Assembly: GCA_014706295.1 (NCBI GenBank)
Contig: JACSVZ010000037.1
Coordinates: forward strand, 4,402,001-4,466,000
DNA from: Lycocorax pyrrhopterus obiensis
Lineage: Eukaryota; Chordata; Aves; Passeriformes; Paradisaeidae
Length of the DNA stretch: 64,000 nucleotides
Direction of reading: 5' to 3'
Part shown: positions 36,801-49,300 of the stretch, in pieces
Position numbering within the stretch: the first letter of the stretch is position 1
Layout: each line of letters opens with the position of its first letter
Position numbers and translations under genes: made by a program
The notes under the pieces: model-generated
What the model was told of the DNA's origin: nothing
Databases searched by the model: none
What the model saw: only the letters and a program-made list of their open reading frames with translations

Positions 36801-38430
36801 TCGGAGAAGGAAACCCTTGGTCACCTGGAACCAGCACACAAGAAAATGCAGGACTGAGTAGCTCTCAGAGAAGCTCACCCCCAAGGCTGGGCCAACTGTC
36901 CAAGAACTGAAGAGTATCCTGCAGAAAAAGCTTAAAGGGGCAGACTTTCACAACACACATTGCGGAAGAACTTCTGCTGAAATTAGTGGGGAAAGGTGAC
37001 CTAAATATGAGCAGGACCGGGTCAAAGTGATGTAGTTTTGAAAAAGCTACCCAAATATGTATCTATTTGACATAAACCTTCCTATTTCTGTTTTGCAGGG
37101 TGTGAAAGAACATATTTGTGCTATATCTACAATCTCCCCGGTGTTTCTGGTCAGCTAGAGTAATAAATTTAATCTGATGTGAATGTGTTTTTTTAATGGA
37201 CCACAGTGGCTGGCATAGAGCAACTATTCTCCAGGGACATCAAAATATGCCCAAGAAATTAGTGCCTCAGTCCTGCAAAGATATGAATGCACATATGAAC
37301 AGCTTCATACACGTGCACTGTCCCATGGAGTTCAGCAGAATTTTTCCCCTTTACTGGCTGAAGTCCTCTTCAGGGATTTTTTGATTCTACGGCCTGAAAG
37401 GGGTGAGGAGGAGAGGAGTATTCAGCAGGGTAGCTACCCTGCCTTGGCCCTCACACTACATTCATTCCTTCTGACATTTTCTGTCAGCTCGGTGGGTTCA
37501 GCACTGGACCCTGTCCTGTTATTTGTCACTGAATGCCCTGCTGTGACCACCTCGCTGCAGAAATAACCCAGCAGCGGTTCCTACAGTCCCCTGGGGACCA
37601 CACAATTTCATTTCATCCCATGTGCAGCTGCAGGGGTTTTTTTTATCTTCTAAGAACTGGTGTAACTACCTTGTAAATCAATGCATGGCCCATGAAATGT
37701 GTCAAAAAGTCTGTTGAGCTCTCAGCAGAATATAACTTCTTCTTCCCCAGAGATCCAGGACACGAATGCACCCAGGAACTGCCTTCCTCACTACTCACTA
37801 TGCACTCCCTATGAGGAGCACAGCCGGGGAAAAAGGGCTGAGTATCCTGTCCAATTAAAACGTAGGTAAGGAAAAGGCACTTGCATATTTATGGTTGAAC
37901 CTTGTTTGAATGAGGTCCCTGTGCTGGAAATGGAGTTCAGCCGAGACGAAAGCAAAGTCCTCTGGAAGTAGAGGCACAGAAATGTGCTCTTTTTTCACAT
38001 GTGCCCCAAGACCATCAGTGATGAGAAATGTCAAGACCCATGTCAGTGTCCAATCCCTAAAAACAGTAACTCCAGCAGCATGCAGGGGCATTCATTCCAC
38101 ACTGACTCAGATGGCAGACTGCCACCTCCTGAATCACTCACACCACTTCCTGCAGCTCTTAGGTGGTCCTTGGAGGTATCCCAGGCAATATGGCTTGCTG
38201 AATTTATGACAATCCACAGGTTTACAGCTTGAGCAGTACTGCTACAAACAACTCTTTTTGTCTGGAAATGCTGAAAAATTAATCATTTCAAAGGGACACT
38301 ACCGGGTCAGATTCGCCCACAGAGTTGTTTTTTGAATGAAGACTGAAATGAATGAAATGAACAGAATTGTACTTCCCTGGTTTATTTCGGTAAAAAATTA
38401 GTCTTTAAAAAGCAGACATTCCCTGGAGTG
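33860..38430. other. H6PD-SPSB1 intergenic stretch
   Basis: No recognisable exon, tRNA or transposable element was found apart from the small GC-rich patch near 35 kb, listed separately. Open frames are short and carry no family signature. Confidence 0.5.
34930..35180. promoter_or_regulatory. Small orphan CpG-rich patch
   Basis: A compact stretch with dense CpG (34975-35090), including a duplicated GGCGCGGCCCGGCCCC block, lies in otherwise AT-rich intergenic DNA. A + strand donor-like GCGGAG/GTGAGC occurs at its left edge (34963/34964). It could be an enhancer, a lncRNA promoter or an alternative SPSB1 start. Confidence 0.35.
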
Positions 38431-38440
38431 ATTGAAACAA

Positions 38441-38645
38441 ATCACAGAATCACAGAATCAATCAGGTAGGAAAAGACCTCTGAGATCATCGCGTCCATGC
38501 TGTGACATAACGCCACCATGTCAACTGGAGCATGGCACAAAGTGCCACGGCCGGGCATTCCTTAAACACCTCCGGGTACGGAGGCTCCGCCACCTCCCTG
38601 GGCAGCCCCTTCCACTGCCTGATCCCCCTTGATGTGAAGAAACGC
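38441..38645 (-). mobile_element. CR1 retroposon 3' fragment upstream of SPSB1
   Basis: The + strand shows ATCACAGAATCACAGAATCA, then AGGAAAAGACCTCTGAGATC, GCCACCATGTCAACTGG, GCACAAAGTGCCACGGCC, CTTAAACACCTCCGGGTACG, CACCTCCCTGGGCAGCCCCT and a GATGTGAAGAAA end. The block order is that of the 'aagacctctaagatcatc' CR1 subfamily in reverse orientation. At about 205 bp it is the longest CR1 copy here. Confidence 0.95.
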
Positions 38646-38831
38646 GGAACACTGGGTCGGTGTGCGGACACCGAGGATGCGACCCACAGCGACCGCACCG
38701 CGCGCGGAGATCCCCAGCGCCACGGCCGGGACTCGCCGCTATTTTTAGCCGTTCCTGGAGCGAGCGTGGCAGAACAGCACTAAAGCAGCCCAGATTTCAC
38801 CCAGAAATGGTGCCGGCTGCCGGGCGCGGAT

Positions 38832-38880
38832 GGGCACCGGAGACGGGCACCGGAGACGGGCACCGGAGATGGGCACCGGG
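38832..38880. repeat. 13-bp tandem repeat in the SPSB1 CpG island
   Basis: Three full copies of GGGCACCGGAGAC (the third ends in T) and a partial fourth. Confidence 0.9.
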
Positions 38881-38935
38881 GCCGCCGCTGTGCCCCGCGA
38901 TGCTCGACATCCGCCGGCGGCAGCGCCTCGGCCCC

Positions 38936-39218
38936 GGCCCCGGCCCCGCTCCGCCGCTTTCCCCGCCGGTCCCGCTTTCCCCGCCGGTGCCGCTCCCTCC
39001 CCGGCCCCGCTCCGCCGCTTTCCCCGCCGGTCCCGCTTTCCCCGCCGGTGCCGCTCCCTCCCCGGCCCCGCTCCGCCGCTTTCCCCGCCGGTCCCGCTCC
39101 CTCCCCGGTGCCGCTCCCTCCCCGGCCCCGCTCCGCCGCTTTCCCCGCCGGTGCCGCTTCCTCCCCGGCCCCGCTCCGCCGCTTTCCCCGCCGGTCCCGC
39201 TCCCTCCCCGGCCCCGCC
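38936..39218. repeat. Roughly 60-bp GC-rich minisatellite in the SPSB1 promoter
   Basis: About five copies of a compound unit built from GGCCCCGCTCCGCCGCTTTC, CCCGCCGGT(C/G)CCGCTTTC and GCTCCCTCCCC blocks. The first two copies are spaced 61 bp apart, and later ones are shortened to about 60 and 45 bp. Confidence 0.9.
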
Positions 39219-39229
39219 CGCCGCCCGCC

Positions 39230-39431
39230 CCCCGCCGGCGCTGCCCGGGCGGAGCGGCCGCGCCCCGGGCCGGGCCGGGGGCGGAGCGGGGCCGCGCCGG
39301 GCGCTATTTGGGCCATGTGATGCCGGCCCGGCCCCGCTGGGCGCGCCTGGCGCCGGGAGCAGCGGGCGCGGGGCTCGGCCTGCCCGGCGGGCACGGCGTG
39401 GGGCCATGGTCCGGCGGGCAGCTCGGGCACG
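39230..39431 (+). other. SPSB1: Candidate non-coding exon 1 of SPSB1
   Basis: The end at 39431 is set by the donor CACG/GTAGGA; the start is only approximate. An ATG at 39406 in good context lies in this candidate exon. If spliced to the acceptor at 59969/59970 it would stop after about 11 codons, so it would be an upstream open frame. Confidence 0.35.
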
Positions 39432-40368
39432 GTAGGAGCCGGCGGGGCCGGGGCGGGCGGTGCGGGGCGGCTCCGCGGCCTCTCCGCGCTCGGTCCCCGC
39501 GGAGCGGAGCGGAGCGGTGCCTCCGCCCGGGCAGGGCCCGCGGGCGGTGCCAGCCTGGACGGCGGGGCGAGGCCGAGCGCTGGCTGCAGCCGCTCGCGGA
39601 GCCCGTCCCGGCGCGGGGAGCAGCTCCGGGGGTGACGGAGGTGACGGGCTCCGCCGCCCCGGCAGCGCCCCGGGGATCCCGGCGGTCCGGGGATGCCGCG
39701 GGAGGGGCGGCTGCCGGAGCCCGGCTGGCGTGGCCGTGTGCGGGTTTGGAGAGCAAACAGTGATAATCGGTTCAGATAGCTCCGACTCGTTAGGGAAGCG
39801 GGGTTGTTTATTCAGGATCTGTGGTTACCGCGGTGGCCTCAGGAGCTCACCTTACAAGGTCTGATTACTGTGTCTCTTTTCTTACTACATAAACCTTTGC
39901 GAGTACAACGGGGACTTATATAATCCTGTATCTGAAGGACCTAGACTGTTGTTATAAGGTCAATGTTCCTGTAGCCTCCTGCTGGACTGTTTTGTCCTCA
40001 TTCCCTGACTGAAGCAGGCAGCCAGGGTGCCTGGTGGCTGCTGGTGGCCATGCCTGAATCAAAACCTGTGAATTGTCTGAGCCGTGGCTCAAGATAAGAA
40101 AGTTTACAAATCGATTGTAAAAATGGGAGTTGCTCCTTGGAGAAAGATCACCCTTTTTTTTTTTTTTATGATAGCGATGCAGGATAGCTCTATGAACCTT
40201 TTGTCCCAGGAGTAATCTGTGTTTTTCCCACCCGTCTAACACCTGATTTCTACACCAGATGCAGCATTGCAAAGCTCGGTATCACAGGCAGCTCAGTCTT
40301 GCTGGTGTAAGTTGGCTGCTGCATCACCAGGACCAAAGTGTGCTGAGCCTACAGTAAGAGAGGTCTGG

Positions 40369-40408
40369 CTGTAGGATGGTCAGAGGGGCTCTAGGATGGT
40401 CAGAGGGG
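40369..40408. repeat. 20-bp tandem duplication in SPSB1 intron 1
   Basis: Two adjacent copies of CT(G/C)TAGGATGGTCAGAGGGG. Confidence 0.9.
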
Positions 40409-43342
40409 CTCTCCCAGCCTACAAGGAAGGATATTTCTGTGGTAAGTTGATAAGGGAACAGCCGGGAACGCGATGGAGCCGTGCTGCTGTTTACACAGTG
40501 AATGGCACTGCCGGGAAGCACCGAAGTGGAGGAGCATCTTCCCTGACCCACCCGCGGGAGCTGCTCTGTCACCGTGCCTGGCCCGCTGGCCCTGCCGAGC
40601 TCTCAGTAGTTGTGATGATGGATGCACAAAGCAGCAATTTACTCTTCTCCCCCCTCAAAGGCAGGGGCTGAACTCCAGCAGTGTATTCCTCGGGGGATAT
40701 TGGGTTGTTGCGGTGCATCAGCAGCAGCTTTTGCAGCCTCTCTCCTGCTGTAGAGCTTGCTGAAGTGCACTATAATGTGCTTTGGAGCTTGTTTGTAAAC
40801 TTCTGCTGGATACTTCTGAGATGTGGGCCTGTGTTCCAGGAACTGGCCAGCTGACACGTGCTGCGTTTGTGTGCAGTCACTCACTGCTGCTGCATGTGGG
40901 GAATGGCCTCTGCTTGTTGCTCTCCTGTGTCTGGGCTGGTTTTTTTTCCCCTGGCTCCTATTTCCTCAGAAAAAGTGAAAGCAGTCTGCAAGGGCTGCTT
41001 GTCTTGTGAGGGCTAATTAAGAATTCATTAAGTTAGTGGAATTAAAAATCTGTAGCTAATGAGCCAGTGAGGACACTGTGCCAGGGTTTGTGACTGAGTG
41101 CAGACAGTGCTGACAGATAATATTCCAAGTCACAATGTACGTTTTGAAGAACATGAGATGTGGAATGGAGTATGTTCTGTGGCTGTCTGAGGTTTGTGTC
41201 TCAGTCAAAATTTGTGGCTGATGCCTCTATATATGCTGAAATTGGCACCTGATGGGCTCTGAGAGGCCAATGCAAGTGGTGGTTATAATTTTGGGCTTTA
41301 GTATACTTGTATTTACTGAGTCTGGAGTCACCGAGGGCTTGTGTTGACAAGGGGTGAGGATTAAGCGGTGTTGGCAGGGAGTATCAATGAGGTGGTTTCA
41401 GCTGGGCTGTGCTTATCTCCGTGTCCTGTGGCAGGAGCCCTGTACATGCATGAACAGGCAGAGCAGTGCAGCATAACAGCAGTGGAGGAACAGCTGGCTA
41501 GAGCTGCATGAACCATACTAACCAGCTCTGTTTTGGTGTCAGTTTCCCAAACCTGGTGTCTGTGGCTGGCTGTGCAGCTGCTGCCTGGCTCCTTTGTGTT
41601 TCCAGGTGTGTGAGGGATCTCATACCCATCACTTGCCAAGTCACAAGTCAGACACCAGCTGCTTTCAGACAAAGCTGTGTGATGCCTGCAGAATAAAAGT
41701 AAGTGTCTGGTACCAGACTGCAGTCACTGGGTTCCTCTGCTGGTGGCCTTTGCAGAATGAGCTCATGTCAAGGTGTTGACTCACTTCCAGTTACTGCACT
41801 GCTCTGGGCAACAAAGAAACCTTCCCTTGAGTTACCCCATGTGAGTAACTGCTATAGCTGCCTCTGTTTCCATAAATAATTGCTGGGGGGAGAGTGCAGT
41901 TGTCCTTAGCAAAGATGGGATATGTGCTAGAGGTGATGGCCAAATACTCTCTGCTGAGTGTGAGAAAATACAGCTAAAAAATAATAGTTTCCAAGCACAT
42001 GGTGGGGAAAATGTGCCACTGTTAACTGTGTTTTCCCAAGGACTACTAAAGCATTTATTCCCTTTTGACTCTGTACTGCTCTGCCTTTAATGGTAATGCT
42101 TTGGAAACTCCTGGGATAAAGTAAATTGATCTGTGGCAATGGTCAGAAAATTCTCTTGCAGACTAAGTGGTTTATACAGCAAAGAGAAAAATCCTCACTC
42201 TGGGTGTTAATTGGGTACAGGAACTGCTTTCTTCTGTAGCTGTGGGGTGGCACGAGCTGCCTGAACTCTGGAGTGTTTAAGGGAAGGAAACACAAAAAAA
42301 ATTTCCCTAGTAAAATTGGTTTGGTGTGAACTGGATGCTGTGTGGAGGCCCAGCCCCAGCATGTAAAGGCAGCGAGTAAGGAACTGACAGAACACTCAGC
42401 TGAACCATGAACAATGTCCTGCTCTCAAGCTGAAATTGAGTAAAGCTGTCCCAGCCCAAGGGGCTGCCTTTGCAGAGCCCCTGCTTTGGCAAGAGGAGAG
42501 GGAAGGACAATATCCCTGAGCTCTGGGATGAGCAGATGCAAGGGCTGGTGCAGTGGGTGCTCGGTGCTGTCTCATGACTGCTGGGGACAGTTCTTTGTCA
42601 CACGCTGTCGTGCCTGGGCTCAGTCTGACAGCCCAGAGCTTTCCGGGCCAGCTGGTGCTTGTGGCAACCTGACAGTGTTTGTGTGCCCCAGGGAGCGTGG
42701 TTTGGAGGGATGAGTGCAGGGCTGCAGGCCAGGGACAGCTGTGGGCTAAGCCTTCCTTGATATCTGCCTTGATGTGTGGCCTTGCTTCCATCGCTCCCCT
42801 TGGCGCTCAGGTGTTCAGAAAGGCAGAGAATGAAGTTAATGCTTTGCTTGTCTGGTAGCTAAGGATGAGCTGGATACTTAATACCAGGTTTTATTTAATG
42901 GGCTCTGCCACGTGGCTCATTCTGGCAGTGGGGTGGAAAAGGTGGGAAATATCTTCCTATCTGTGCACAATGTGGAAGTGCCACAGTGAGGAGTGGGGGG
43001 CTTGGCAGTCACTGACTTGCCAGTGTTGCATTCATGTGGAAGATGTCATCCTCCCTTCTGGTTTTATGTGTTGTGCTTCAGCAGCGTTGAGGATCAGTTT
43101 CAGTTTTTTGGATTAGCATCTTTTTCTCATTTAACAGAGAAACAGCCACATGTCTCTGCCGTAGCTTTTTTCCTTAATGCTGGAGAGTTTTGTCCAATGA
43201 TATTTCCTTGTCTCGTGGCTCTCTGAGTTTTTTCTGTTCTAGAACATGGGAAGACAGATTTCAAGCTGAAGCAGTGCTGCTGCTGTGTAATAGTAAAATT
43301 TCCCCTGGGAGGAGAAAGTGACACAGTTCTTTATCCTCATAC

Positions 43343-43370
43343 AAAGCTTTCTCTTTAAGGAGAAAGCTTT
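43343..43370. repeat. Perfect 11-bp inverted repeat in SPSB1 intron 1
   Basis: AAAGCTTTCTC at 43343-43353 and GAGAAAGCTTT at 43360-43370 are exact reverse complements around the 6-base spacer TTTAAG. It could form a short hairpin or cruciform. Confidence 0.9.
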
Positions 43371-46300
43371 TTACTGAAACAAACAAACAAAAGGACCCCA
43401 ACAACCACCACCATCTGTCTGCAAAGTGAGAGCAATTGAGAGCTTTGGGGCAGAAGGTGGTAATGTCTGAATGGAGTTACCAAACATGGGCTTTTTCTTT
43501 TAGCCTGGAAGGGGAATTTGATGAAGCTTCTAAGTCGGAGCAGCTGTGTCGATGTTAGCTTCAAACTGCTTTCTTTGGAGAGCTGGTATGTTATCAAGTC
43601 AGGAATCTGTCCTGAGGAGATCCCAGATGGGGCCTTGACACCATAAATGTACAAAGGCACTCAGTTGCACAAAAACTGCAGAAACAACTTAGTTCTGAAG
43701 AACGTGAGCCACAGATGGTAAACAGCCAAGAAAAGCAAGCAAGGGGTAAGGCCAAGCCGTTCTCTACATGAGAAGGCTACATTGGTCTCAGATGTTTAGA
43801 AATTCTTGGTTTAAACTTCTGCAAACTTCACTGTGGATAAATTCTGGTTTGAATGGCCTCTTGTAAATTAAAATCTACTTAATGCAGACATGTGAAAAAA
43901 TGCCTGCATCCTAACTATAGTGTTTGGAGGCTCGTGGTAGGCCCTGGAGTTTGCCAAAGTGTGGTTCTTACCTAGATGCCCTAATTCATTGCTGGGTGGT
44001 ACTTCAGGACCCCCGGGTCTGTGCTGCAGGGACAGCAGCATTGCTTCTTAGTGAGAGATTAATGACTCTTGAAATGCTTCCAAACAGTAGCCTGTGCCCC
44101 TTCCTGCTGAGCTGTGGGGACACTGGGTGTGAGGGGTGGATGGGGTTGTGCTGTGTTGTCAGCAGTTCTACATGGAGAGTCTCCTTTGATACTCAGTCTC
44201 CCCGTGCTATTTTAAGGCTAAACCAGTCGTGTTATTGAATGTGGACAATGAGGGAGGGGTTGCTTTGTTCCACACTAATCCCAGGGCAGTCATGCATCTG
44301 GGACTTGAAGATTCAGGAGGTGCCTATGTAAAGAAACACTCAGAACTTTGTGACCAGCTGGTGAGGGGTAAGCTGAACCGGGAGGGCTCGTGTCTGTGTC
44401 CCAGTTCCTGTAAACTCAAACAGCTGCAGAATAAACCTGTTGACCCTTGTGCTGAGAAGAGGTTGTGGGCCTGTGTGAATCCAGAAAGTACCTGGCTGGA
44501 TGCCTGTGGGCAGGAAATGCAGTTGCTTGGACTTTCTGTTCCGGGGTTATATGATAGGCATGAGCTGCTGCAGGCTGTGCTGTCACCCTTCTGTGAAGGT
44601 TCTGAACACGGGGCTCCCTTGCCTGGTGTCCCCCACAGTGTCATTGCTCGTGTTCTGGGGTTGTCCATGTGGCACACTGTGCACTTCCAGCTGGAACCGA
44701 TTGGAGCTGGGGGTGGGAGCGAATCAAACCATTGAAGGTTTAATCTTTTGTGAGCCAGGGCACTGCTTTCCTCTCAGTGTTTCTGGAGTGCTGTGCTTCC
44801 CTCTTGCAGACAGGATCAGATAGGCAATTGTAAGTGGTTTCAGCCTCAGACTTGACTCTGGTATTGATTCAGGCACATGCATCTCTTAGATCTTGCCAGC
44901 ACAGCTCAGCTCGCAGCCTGGGAGGAGAAGGGCAGGAGGGCTGCACACGTGGCACTGATTCCAGCAGGATATTGCTGCAAGGTGAGGTATGTGGCACGCT
45001 GTCCTGCCAAGGTACAGCTGCTGTGCAGAAGCTGAAAAGGGGCAGCTAATCTACTGTAAAGTGGCTGTGAGCTTGGGTAATGATGAAAATTCGGGGAGTG
45101 GAGGCAGACCAGCACCGTAATGTGCTACTGGTTTTCCAGGCTGTGGGTTTGACTTGCTGAAGGTCGAGATGGGGAGAAGAAGAAAGATACATTCAAAAAC
45201 ATAAAGATACACAGTTTGCTCTATTTCAGTGACTGAGGCTCATCCTGGAACTTGGATACTGTAGTTTCTTGCTAGCTGCCTTAGTTAATTGATCGTCAGA
45301 TGATCCACTCAAGGACCAGCAAGCCCTTAAATAGTTGAACTTTTTAAACTGTGTTTACAAGTAGCTTTTGAAGGAATTGAGAGCTTTCCCGAACAGTTCA
45401 TTCAGCTGCATGGTTCCTGTTTCCCTGGCGCTGCTGTCAGTGTGGCTGTACAGCTGTGCTGGGGTTCCTGGTGTTCCCGGTGCCCGGGCTCTGAGGACAT
45501 CAGGTGGCTGCAGGATGCTGCCTTCTGGTGAGGTTGTGGAAGGGGCAGGTCCCGTGTGCCCGCAGTGCCCACGCAGGTCCAGCTCTGCACTTCTGGCACG
45601 AGCAACAGTAACGCTGAATCTGAGGCTTTGTCTGGGTAATCTGAGAGAGCCTGGTGTGACACGGAACTGGATTTGCAAGAGGCACAGCTTTGTGTGTCAA
45701 CACCTTCAGTGGGAGGGACACCTGATGAGATTGCCTGGAAGGAGCAGTCGCCCACATCTGCAGCGGGGATTGTGCAATTGCCCTCTGCTCGCTCCGGAGC
45801 CGTGCTCTGTGTTACCTGGGGAGCTTGCCAAGCGTGCCGTGTCACCCCGGGGTGGCAGAGACCTCCAGATGTTTGCCTGCAAGGAACTCCAGTGAATCCG
45901 CCGCTGGACTGAGTTTGTTCCTTTTGGAAGGAAATCTGTGCTGCTGGGTGCACTTGAATGCATACTTGGTGTGTGTATTTTTTCTGTAAGGACTTTCTGC
46001 TGTACCTGTTTTCTCCAGAAAAGAATTTGGCTGTGACTCATGAGGTGTCTTCCATCTTTGCCCCTTGGTGTAGGGATGTGGCTGGTGTTCCCTGCCAGGC
46101 AGAACAGCTCAGCCTCCTGCTGTGGCACAGCCACATGGCAGCACGTTATCCATGGGCTGAACAGAATTTCCACTGACTGCACGCTGGGACATGGCAGCAG
46201 CCCCTGACTCAGCTGAGCAGGTTGGGCTTTAGGCCAGAGGTGTGGCAAGGCTTTTGGGATGCACCTAGGAACACGCAAGAGCAGAATGAGATATGTGTCT

Positions 46301-49300
46301 TATCCTGTGCTGGAGTGTGTTTTCTGGGATAAATATAGCAACGCTTTTCTGTCCAAATGGAGAAGAATTGCAAGTTTTGGTAAGAAACAGGAGTTGAATG
46401 GCTCACGGAGCTTTAAGTAGAAGAGATTTCTTGATGCAGGTGGGCACTGGAGAGCAATGTGTCAGTAGGACTGAGGACAAATCCCCCTGTGTATTTAAGG
46501 TACGGGAATGGGGTTTAAGCTCACGGTCGTTCAGGTGGAGAGGAAGGAGGGGAAGGTATTATAACCAGCACTTGTTCAGAGGCACGTGCTCTTACATTAT
46601 TTGGATTAGGCTGTCTTCAAACTTGGCAAAAACGCCGACCAATCCTCAGTCTAGACTGGTGTTGAAAGAATCCTTGGCCTCATGGGAATCTCCATTTCAA
46701 GGTGCAAAACAGCACTGCAGAAGGCACAGCAGTGATTGTATTGGCATAAAAGCCTTCTCAACAGGAAAACATTCAATATGCTCTTAAATCTTGTTTCGGC
46801 ATATCTAAGAGGCCCACAGAATGGGTCTGTCACAGAAATGGTGTCTGACCCAGGGCTGTGGTGCCAGAGAAGCCCTGGGGCCCAGGTGGACAGAGCAGAT
46901 GGCCCAGCAGGTGGCAGGGTGGCAGCAGGGACGAGGTGGCTTTGCAGGTCCCTCAGTGGAACCCTGTTCTGCCTACAGGTCTGACAGAAGAGCTGGGCAG
47001 TCCAGTTGTCTGTGCTTAGATGAATTCCTCCAGGGTGAATAGCTCCACAGCCAGCTTTGTCCAGGCTAGGATGGCATCCCCAGAGCACTGGTATTATCTG
47101 GAGGGGGGCTCAGTTTATGCTTTCATTGAATGTTAGCAGTAGTAGTGTAGTGAACTGGCTGTGGGAATAAAACCGCAAGGTGAGTTTAGTCTGGTGCGAG
47201 GTTTTAACGGAGGAAAAGGCTGTTGGATGTGGTGGCTTTGTTTGATGTTCCAGGCATTGGCTATTCCAGACAGTTTACATCTGTCCCGTGTTTGGGAGGT
47301 TGTGGTGCACTGAGTGGTGGGTGGCAGTGGCTTTCTCATTACTTTCCAACTGGTGTTTGCACACAGCAAACCCTGGCCAAGCCATCCAGCCTCCTCGAAA
47401 GGAGGAGTAAGAACTCCAGCAGCAGCCAAGAAACAGTTGAACATACTTTGACTGAGACTGAGCAGCCTCAGAAAAGACAGAAGCCTACACACTGGAGACA
47501 GCAGCTGACATAACTGGCTTATCTCTACTCTTTTTGGTCTCTAAACTTTGAAAAAGCAAGGCAGCTTCTCTTTCCTGCTTGTTCCTGAGTGTATTGAGTG
47601 CATCTTGCTTGAGAACAGATCTTCTGACTGTTTCTACAGGGCTCCTTCGTCTCTATTTCTTAACTTCTATTAATCTGTTTCAAACCAGGTTTTCTAACTG
47701 GAAACTTTCCATTGATGTCATGGGAGCTTTCTGTGGCCCACATCAAATAGCTGGGTTCACCAGGAATTAAGTGACTCTACAAATGTTTATGTTAAACACT
47801 TATTTAGAAGGCATGTTGACTTATGAGGACCTGTGATGGCTGTGGTATGTTGGGAGGATAGGTTGGCTGCACAGCTTTTGTCTTGCCTTTGAACTCTGGA
47901 AGTCCTGGCAGCTGTTTAGTGCCTAGATAAGGACTCAGGAGTACAGCTCACGAGCGTGTTTCATCACTGGCTGTTGCACTGGTCCTTGTCTTTTACATTG
48001 GAGAGGTTTTCCAATGGGTCACTGTAATGGAAAGGACCCAGATGGCAAAGTCTGGATAGTCACAGCAGAAAGCTGTTGGCTTTAATTACAGGTATGGAAT
48101 TTTGTTGTTTTAGAGAGGAAACCCACAGTTTAGTCTGCTGAGAAGCCCTAGGGAGGGAAGGAAGGACATGCATGTTCTTCAGACTCTGCTTACTCAGGCT
48201 TCTGTGGTGGTGTCAGAGTGTTTGGGAGGTGGAAACAGAAGGGATAAAAACCATCTTGGCATTCCCTGTTACCACCAACCAGACCTCAGACTCTGAGAAG
48301 TGGCCGTCTCGTTCCTCCCGTGCAGGAGGTTGTGCCTTGGGGTGCAGCTGAGTGTTGGCACACTGGAGGTGGTGAGGAAGCCACTTTAAATATCACTCGA
48401 TTTACAGAGTTGAAGCTTGTGAAGCTGTTGCTTAGGAATGAATTTCTGAGTGTGTCCCACTAAGACTAAGGGGCAAATTTCACCCTCTGCCACTTGAACC
48501 AGTGGTGAAGCTACTGTGAACAATGCTGCAGTGCATGTCTTGGTCACTTTTTTTGGCAAAAACATTTGTTCTGTGTTACCACAACTGCTATTTCCAGGAA
48601 GACGTTGTTCTGGGATATCTGGCCACCTTACAGTGCAGATGTCCTCTGAAAGCAGCCTGTGCATTCCTGCAGCCACAGTTTGGATAAAGTGCTTTTATCC
48701 TCTTCATTTTGGCGCTCTGCACTTTCAAATCTGATTTGTCTCGTTGAGCTTTTACAGGGATAAAACTTCAGGCAGGCAGGCTAGAAAGGGTTCTTAAAAT
48801 TCCTGCTTTGTGAAGCCTTTCGGTGGATGATGTAAGAAGCCAGCCAAAGCTTTTGGGTCGCCCTGCCTGTCTCAAACCACCACAGCAATTTCCAGGGACC
48901 CTTTCAGGTGATGGTGAAAGCAAAACATTGCATCACGCTGAGACTGCGCTCACGGCCAGCTCCAGTGAGATGTGCAGTGTCTCTTCCTAATTATGGGATG
49001 TCCCAGGTCAATTACAGCTAAACACAGAGTCCAACCATGTCATTAAACTTTTTTGGCTAATGACAAGTCAGAAACCCAGTGAAGCATCATCCCGGCATGC
49101 TCTGCTGTGGGGAGTTGCTGAGTGCGTTCCAGTAAAGCTGGCAGTGTGAGCTGTCTCTTGTGCAATCTGTCTGCCAGGAATATCCTCTTAGTTCAGCATT
49201 TGAGAGCTGCTGGGCGATCCCTCGTTGCTGGTGTGTGTTCCTGGACGTGGAGGGCTCACCCTACTGAGCCTGCTGGTGGAGTGGTTTGCTGAATGTTGCC

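Larger units (their letters stand above)
38800..39760 (+). promoter_or_regulatory. SPSB1: CpG island, likely SPSB1 promoter
   Basis: This is nearly 1 kb of very CpG-dense sequence, about 20.7 kb upstream of the SPSB1 coding exon and downstream of H6PD on the same strand. Human SPSB1 also has a distant non-coding first exon in a CpG island. A + strand donor at 39431/39432 (CACG/GTAGGA) provides a plausible exon 1 end. Long open frames through the island are by-products of the repeats. Confidence 0.65.

Noticed and set aside
38660..39763. 367-codon open frame over the SPSB1 island
   Set aside because: It starts in a CR1/CpG boundary and reads through the 60-bp repeat; both strands are open, with low-complexity Pro/Arg/Ala composition.
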